From the NCBI RefSeq assembly GCF_026008495.1, contig NZ_BQUN01000098.1:357538-421537 (forward strand): 64,000 bases of DNA. Reading direction: 5' to 3'. Below, in pieces: positions 62,388-64,000 of this stretch. Below the pieces are notes generated by a model. That model was not told where the DNA came from and did no database searches. It worked only from the letters and a program-made list of their open reading frames with translations. Numbering within the stretch: position 1 is the first letter of the stretch; every line of letters begins with the position of its first letter. Source of the stretch: Streptomyces sp. A012304. GTDB lineage: Bacteria; Actinomycetota; Actinomycetes; Streptomycetales; Streptomycetaceae. Made by a program: the position numbers and the translations under genes.

Positions 62388-64000
62388 ATGTCCGTCTCAG
62401 CCATGCCCGAAACCGACCGTCAGGTGCCGGAAAAGCGCAGAATGTCCCCACGGGCGGTGCTGCTGTGGGCCGCCGTATCCCTGCTCGGTGCCGTCGCCTG
62501 GGGCGTCCTCGCACTGTCCCGCGGCGAGCGGATCTCCGCGGTCTGGCTGGTGATCGCCGCCCTCGGCTCGTACGCCATCGCCTACCGCTTCTACTCGCGC
62601 TTCGTCGCCCGGCGGGTACTGCGGCCCGACGACCGCCGTGCCACCCCGGCCGAACGGCTGGAGGACGGTGTGGACTTCCAGCCCACCGACCGCCGGGTGC
62701 TGCTCGGCCACCACTTCGCCGCGATCGCCGGCGCCGGACCACTGGTCGGACCGGTGCTCGCGGCTCAGATGGGCTACCTGCCGGGCACGCTGTGGATCGT
62801 CGCCGGGGTGATCTTCGCCGGGGCCGTGCAGGACATGGTGGTCCTGTTCCTGTCGATGCGGCGGGACGGCAAGTCGCTCGGACAGATGGCCCGCGAGGAG
62901 ATCGGCAGGGCGGGCGGCGCGGCGGCCCTGATCGCCGTGTTCGCCATCATGATCATTCTGCTGGGCGTGCTGGCGCTGGTCGTCGTCAACGCGCTCGCGC
63001 ACTCGCCGTGGGGCACCTTCTCGGTCGCGATGACCATCCCCATCGCCCTGTTCATGGGCTTCTGGCTGCACCGGGTCCGCCCGGGCCGGGTCGTGGAGAC
63101 CAGCCTCATCGGGGTCGTCCTGCTGCTGCTGGCGATCGTCGGCGGCAGCTGGGTGCAGAACTCCTCGCTGGCCGGCACCTTCACCCTGAGCCCCGCCACC
63201 CTCGTCGTCTGCCTGGTCGGCTACGGCTTCGTCGCCTCCGTCCTGCCGGTGTGGATGCTCCTGGCCCCGCGCGACTACCTCTCCACCTTCATGAAGATCG
63301 GCACCATCGCGCTGCTCGCGGTGGGGGTCGTCGTGGCCGCGCCCGTGCTCAGGGCGGACGCGGTGAGCGACTTCGCCTCCTCGGGCGCCGGGCCGGTCTT
63401 CGCCGGGTCGCTCTTCCCGTTCCTCTTCATCACCATCGCCTGCGGCGCGCTGTCCGGGTTCCACGCCCTGGTCGCCTCCGGGACCACCCCGAAGCTGATC
63501 CAGAAGGAGTCCCAGGTCCGGATGATCGGCTACGGCGCCATGCTGATGGAGTCGTTCGTCGCGATCATGGCGCTGATCGCCGCGGCGACCCTGGAGCCGG
63601 GCCTGTACTACGCGATGAACGCGCCGGCGGGCCTGCTCGGCACGACGGCCGAGTCCGCGTCCCAGGCCGTGGCCGGCCTGGGCTTCACCATCACGCCCGA
63701 CCAGCTCACCCAGGCCGCCAAGGCCGTCGAGGAGCAGACGCTGATCGCCCGCTCCGGCGGCGCCCCCACCCTCGCCGTCGGCATGTCGGAGATCTTCTCC
63801 GGGGTCTTCGGCGGCGCGGCCATGAAGGCCTTCTGGTACCACTTCGCCATCATGTTCGAGGCGCTGTTCATTCTGACCACGGTGGACGCGGGCACCCGGG
63901 TCGGCCGCTTCATGCTCCAGGACATGCTCGGCAACGTGTGGAAGCCGATCGGCCGGGTCAACTGGAAGCCGGGCATCTGGCTGTGCAGCGCCCTGGTCGT
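62388..64000 (+). CDS. cstA: Carbon starvation protein CstA, 3' end outside window
   Basis: 537 visible codons of a large membrane transporter (peptide/pyruvate carrier). ATG 62388 with GAGCGAGGAG at 5 nt. CstA signature GHHFAAIAGAGPLVGPVLAAQ (about residues 107-127, split here as HHFAAIAGAGPL and VGPVLAAQMGYLPG), QDMVVLFLSMRRDGKSLGQMA, SGFHALVASGTTPKL and EIFSGVFGG are all present. No stop before the window end. Neighbouring symporter suggests pyruvate or short-acid uptake. Confidence 0.95.
   Translation, partial: MSVSAMPETDRQVPEKRRMSPRAVLLWAAVSLLGAVAWGVLALSRGERISAVWLVIAALGSYAIAYRFYSRFVARRVLRPDDRRATPAERLEDGVDFQPTDRRVLLGHHFAAIAGAGPLVGPVLAAQMGYLPGTLWIVAGVIFAGAVQDMVVLFLSMRRDGKSLGQMAREEIGRAGGAAALIAVFAIMIILLGVLALVVVNALAHSPWGTFSVAMTIPIALFMGFWLHRVRPGRVVETSLIGVVLLLLAIVGGSWVQNSSLAGTFTLSPATLVVCLVGYGFVASVLPVWMLLAPRDYLSTFMKIGTIALLAVGVVVAAPVLRADAVSDFASSGAGPVFAGSLFPFLFITIACGALSGFHALVASGTTPKLIQKESQVRMIGYGAMLMESFVAIMALIAAATLEPGLYYAMNAPAGLLGTTAESASQAVAGLGFTITPDQLTQAAKAVEEQTLIARSGGAPTLAVGMSEIFSGVFGGAAMKAFWYHFAIMFEALFILTTVDAGTRVGRFMLQDMLGNVWKPIGRVNWKPGIWLCSALV

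Overview
The window is chromosomal DNA of a Streptomyces. The evidence is the very high GC with GC3-biased codons, frequent GTG starts, ATGA/GTGA operon overlaps, twin-arginine and lipoprotein signals on secreted enzymes, an ectABCD operon, and a gene order (pectinases, ectoine, cobalamin, PiT phosphate transporter, small GATC-binding nucleoid protein, Asp23/Gls24 cluster) that I recall from the S. coelicolor SCO18xx region. I saw no tRNA, rRNA, insertion sequence, prophage or CRISPR array. It reads as an ordinary core-chromosome stretch with local paralogy and rich regulatory DNA.

Layout. 1-8.1 kb: a secreted pectin and arabinan degradation cluster with two pectin methylesterases (the first cut by the window edge), an alpha/beta hydrolase, two family 9 pectate lyases and a double-domain GH43 enzyme. 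8.1-13.4 kb: an ECF sigma factor with a membrane partner, an NCS2 purine permease, a class B penicillin-binding protein and a GNAT acetyltransferase. 13.4-18.4 kb: an IclR regulator divergent from a semialdehyde dehydrogenase and a DUF1349 protein, then a DsbA/FrnE-like protein and a class V aminotransferase. 18.5-21.7 kb: ectDCBA on the minus strand, with a promoter that predicts a leaderless ectA message. 22-27 kb: a glyoxylate-type aminotransferase, a polar amino-acid ABC transporter behind a strong promoter that carries a 17-bp palindrome, and an amidohydrolase.

27-44.7 kb: a near-complete cobalamin operon on the minus strand, starting with an adenosylcobalamin riboswitch. The order is cobD, cobQ, cobN, chlI/D-type chelatase, cobO, cobB, cobI, a 375-bp gap, then cobM, cobL, cbiG-cobJ, cobH, cbiX, cobC. 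Almost every junction overlaps by 1-4 nt. 44.9-46.4 kb: a PiT-type phosphate transporter (pitH2-like) with a perfect two-unit PHO box and a small membrane protein.

46.5-57.1 kb: a class II aldolase, an alpha/beta hydrolase, an unknown protein, a VOC protein, an ABC-F ATPase preceded by a seven-codon leader peptide (MAILLAH), the 73-aa GATC-binding protein Gbn with a dense GATC cluster upstream, a crotonase-fold protein, and a five-gene Asp23/Gls24 envelope cluster with a divergent partner. 57.1-64 kb: an SDR without the canonical Tyr/Lys, a GH15 glycosidase, a symporter/sigma factor/membrane-protein operon, and the 5' part of a CstA transporter.

Functional links. The pectinases release methanol, acetate, oligogalacturonides and arabinose; the IclR/dehydrogenase pair could act in the oxidative uronate route to 2-oxoglutarate (inference). 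The cob operon is feedback-controlled by its product. The most interesting non-coding signals are the MAILLAH leader with hairpin before the ABC-F gene, the GATC cluster before gbn, the palindrome over the amino-acid transporter promoter, the duplicated 32-bp element in the only break of the cob operon, and short direct repeats at 3.3 and 48.6 kb.
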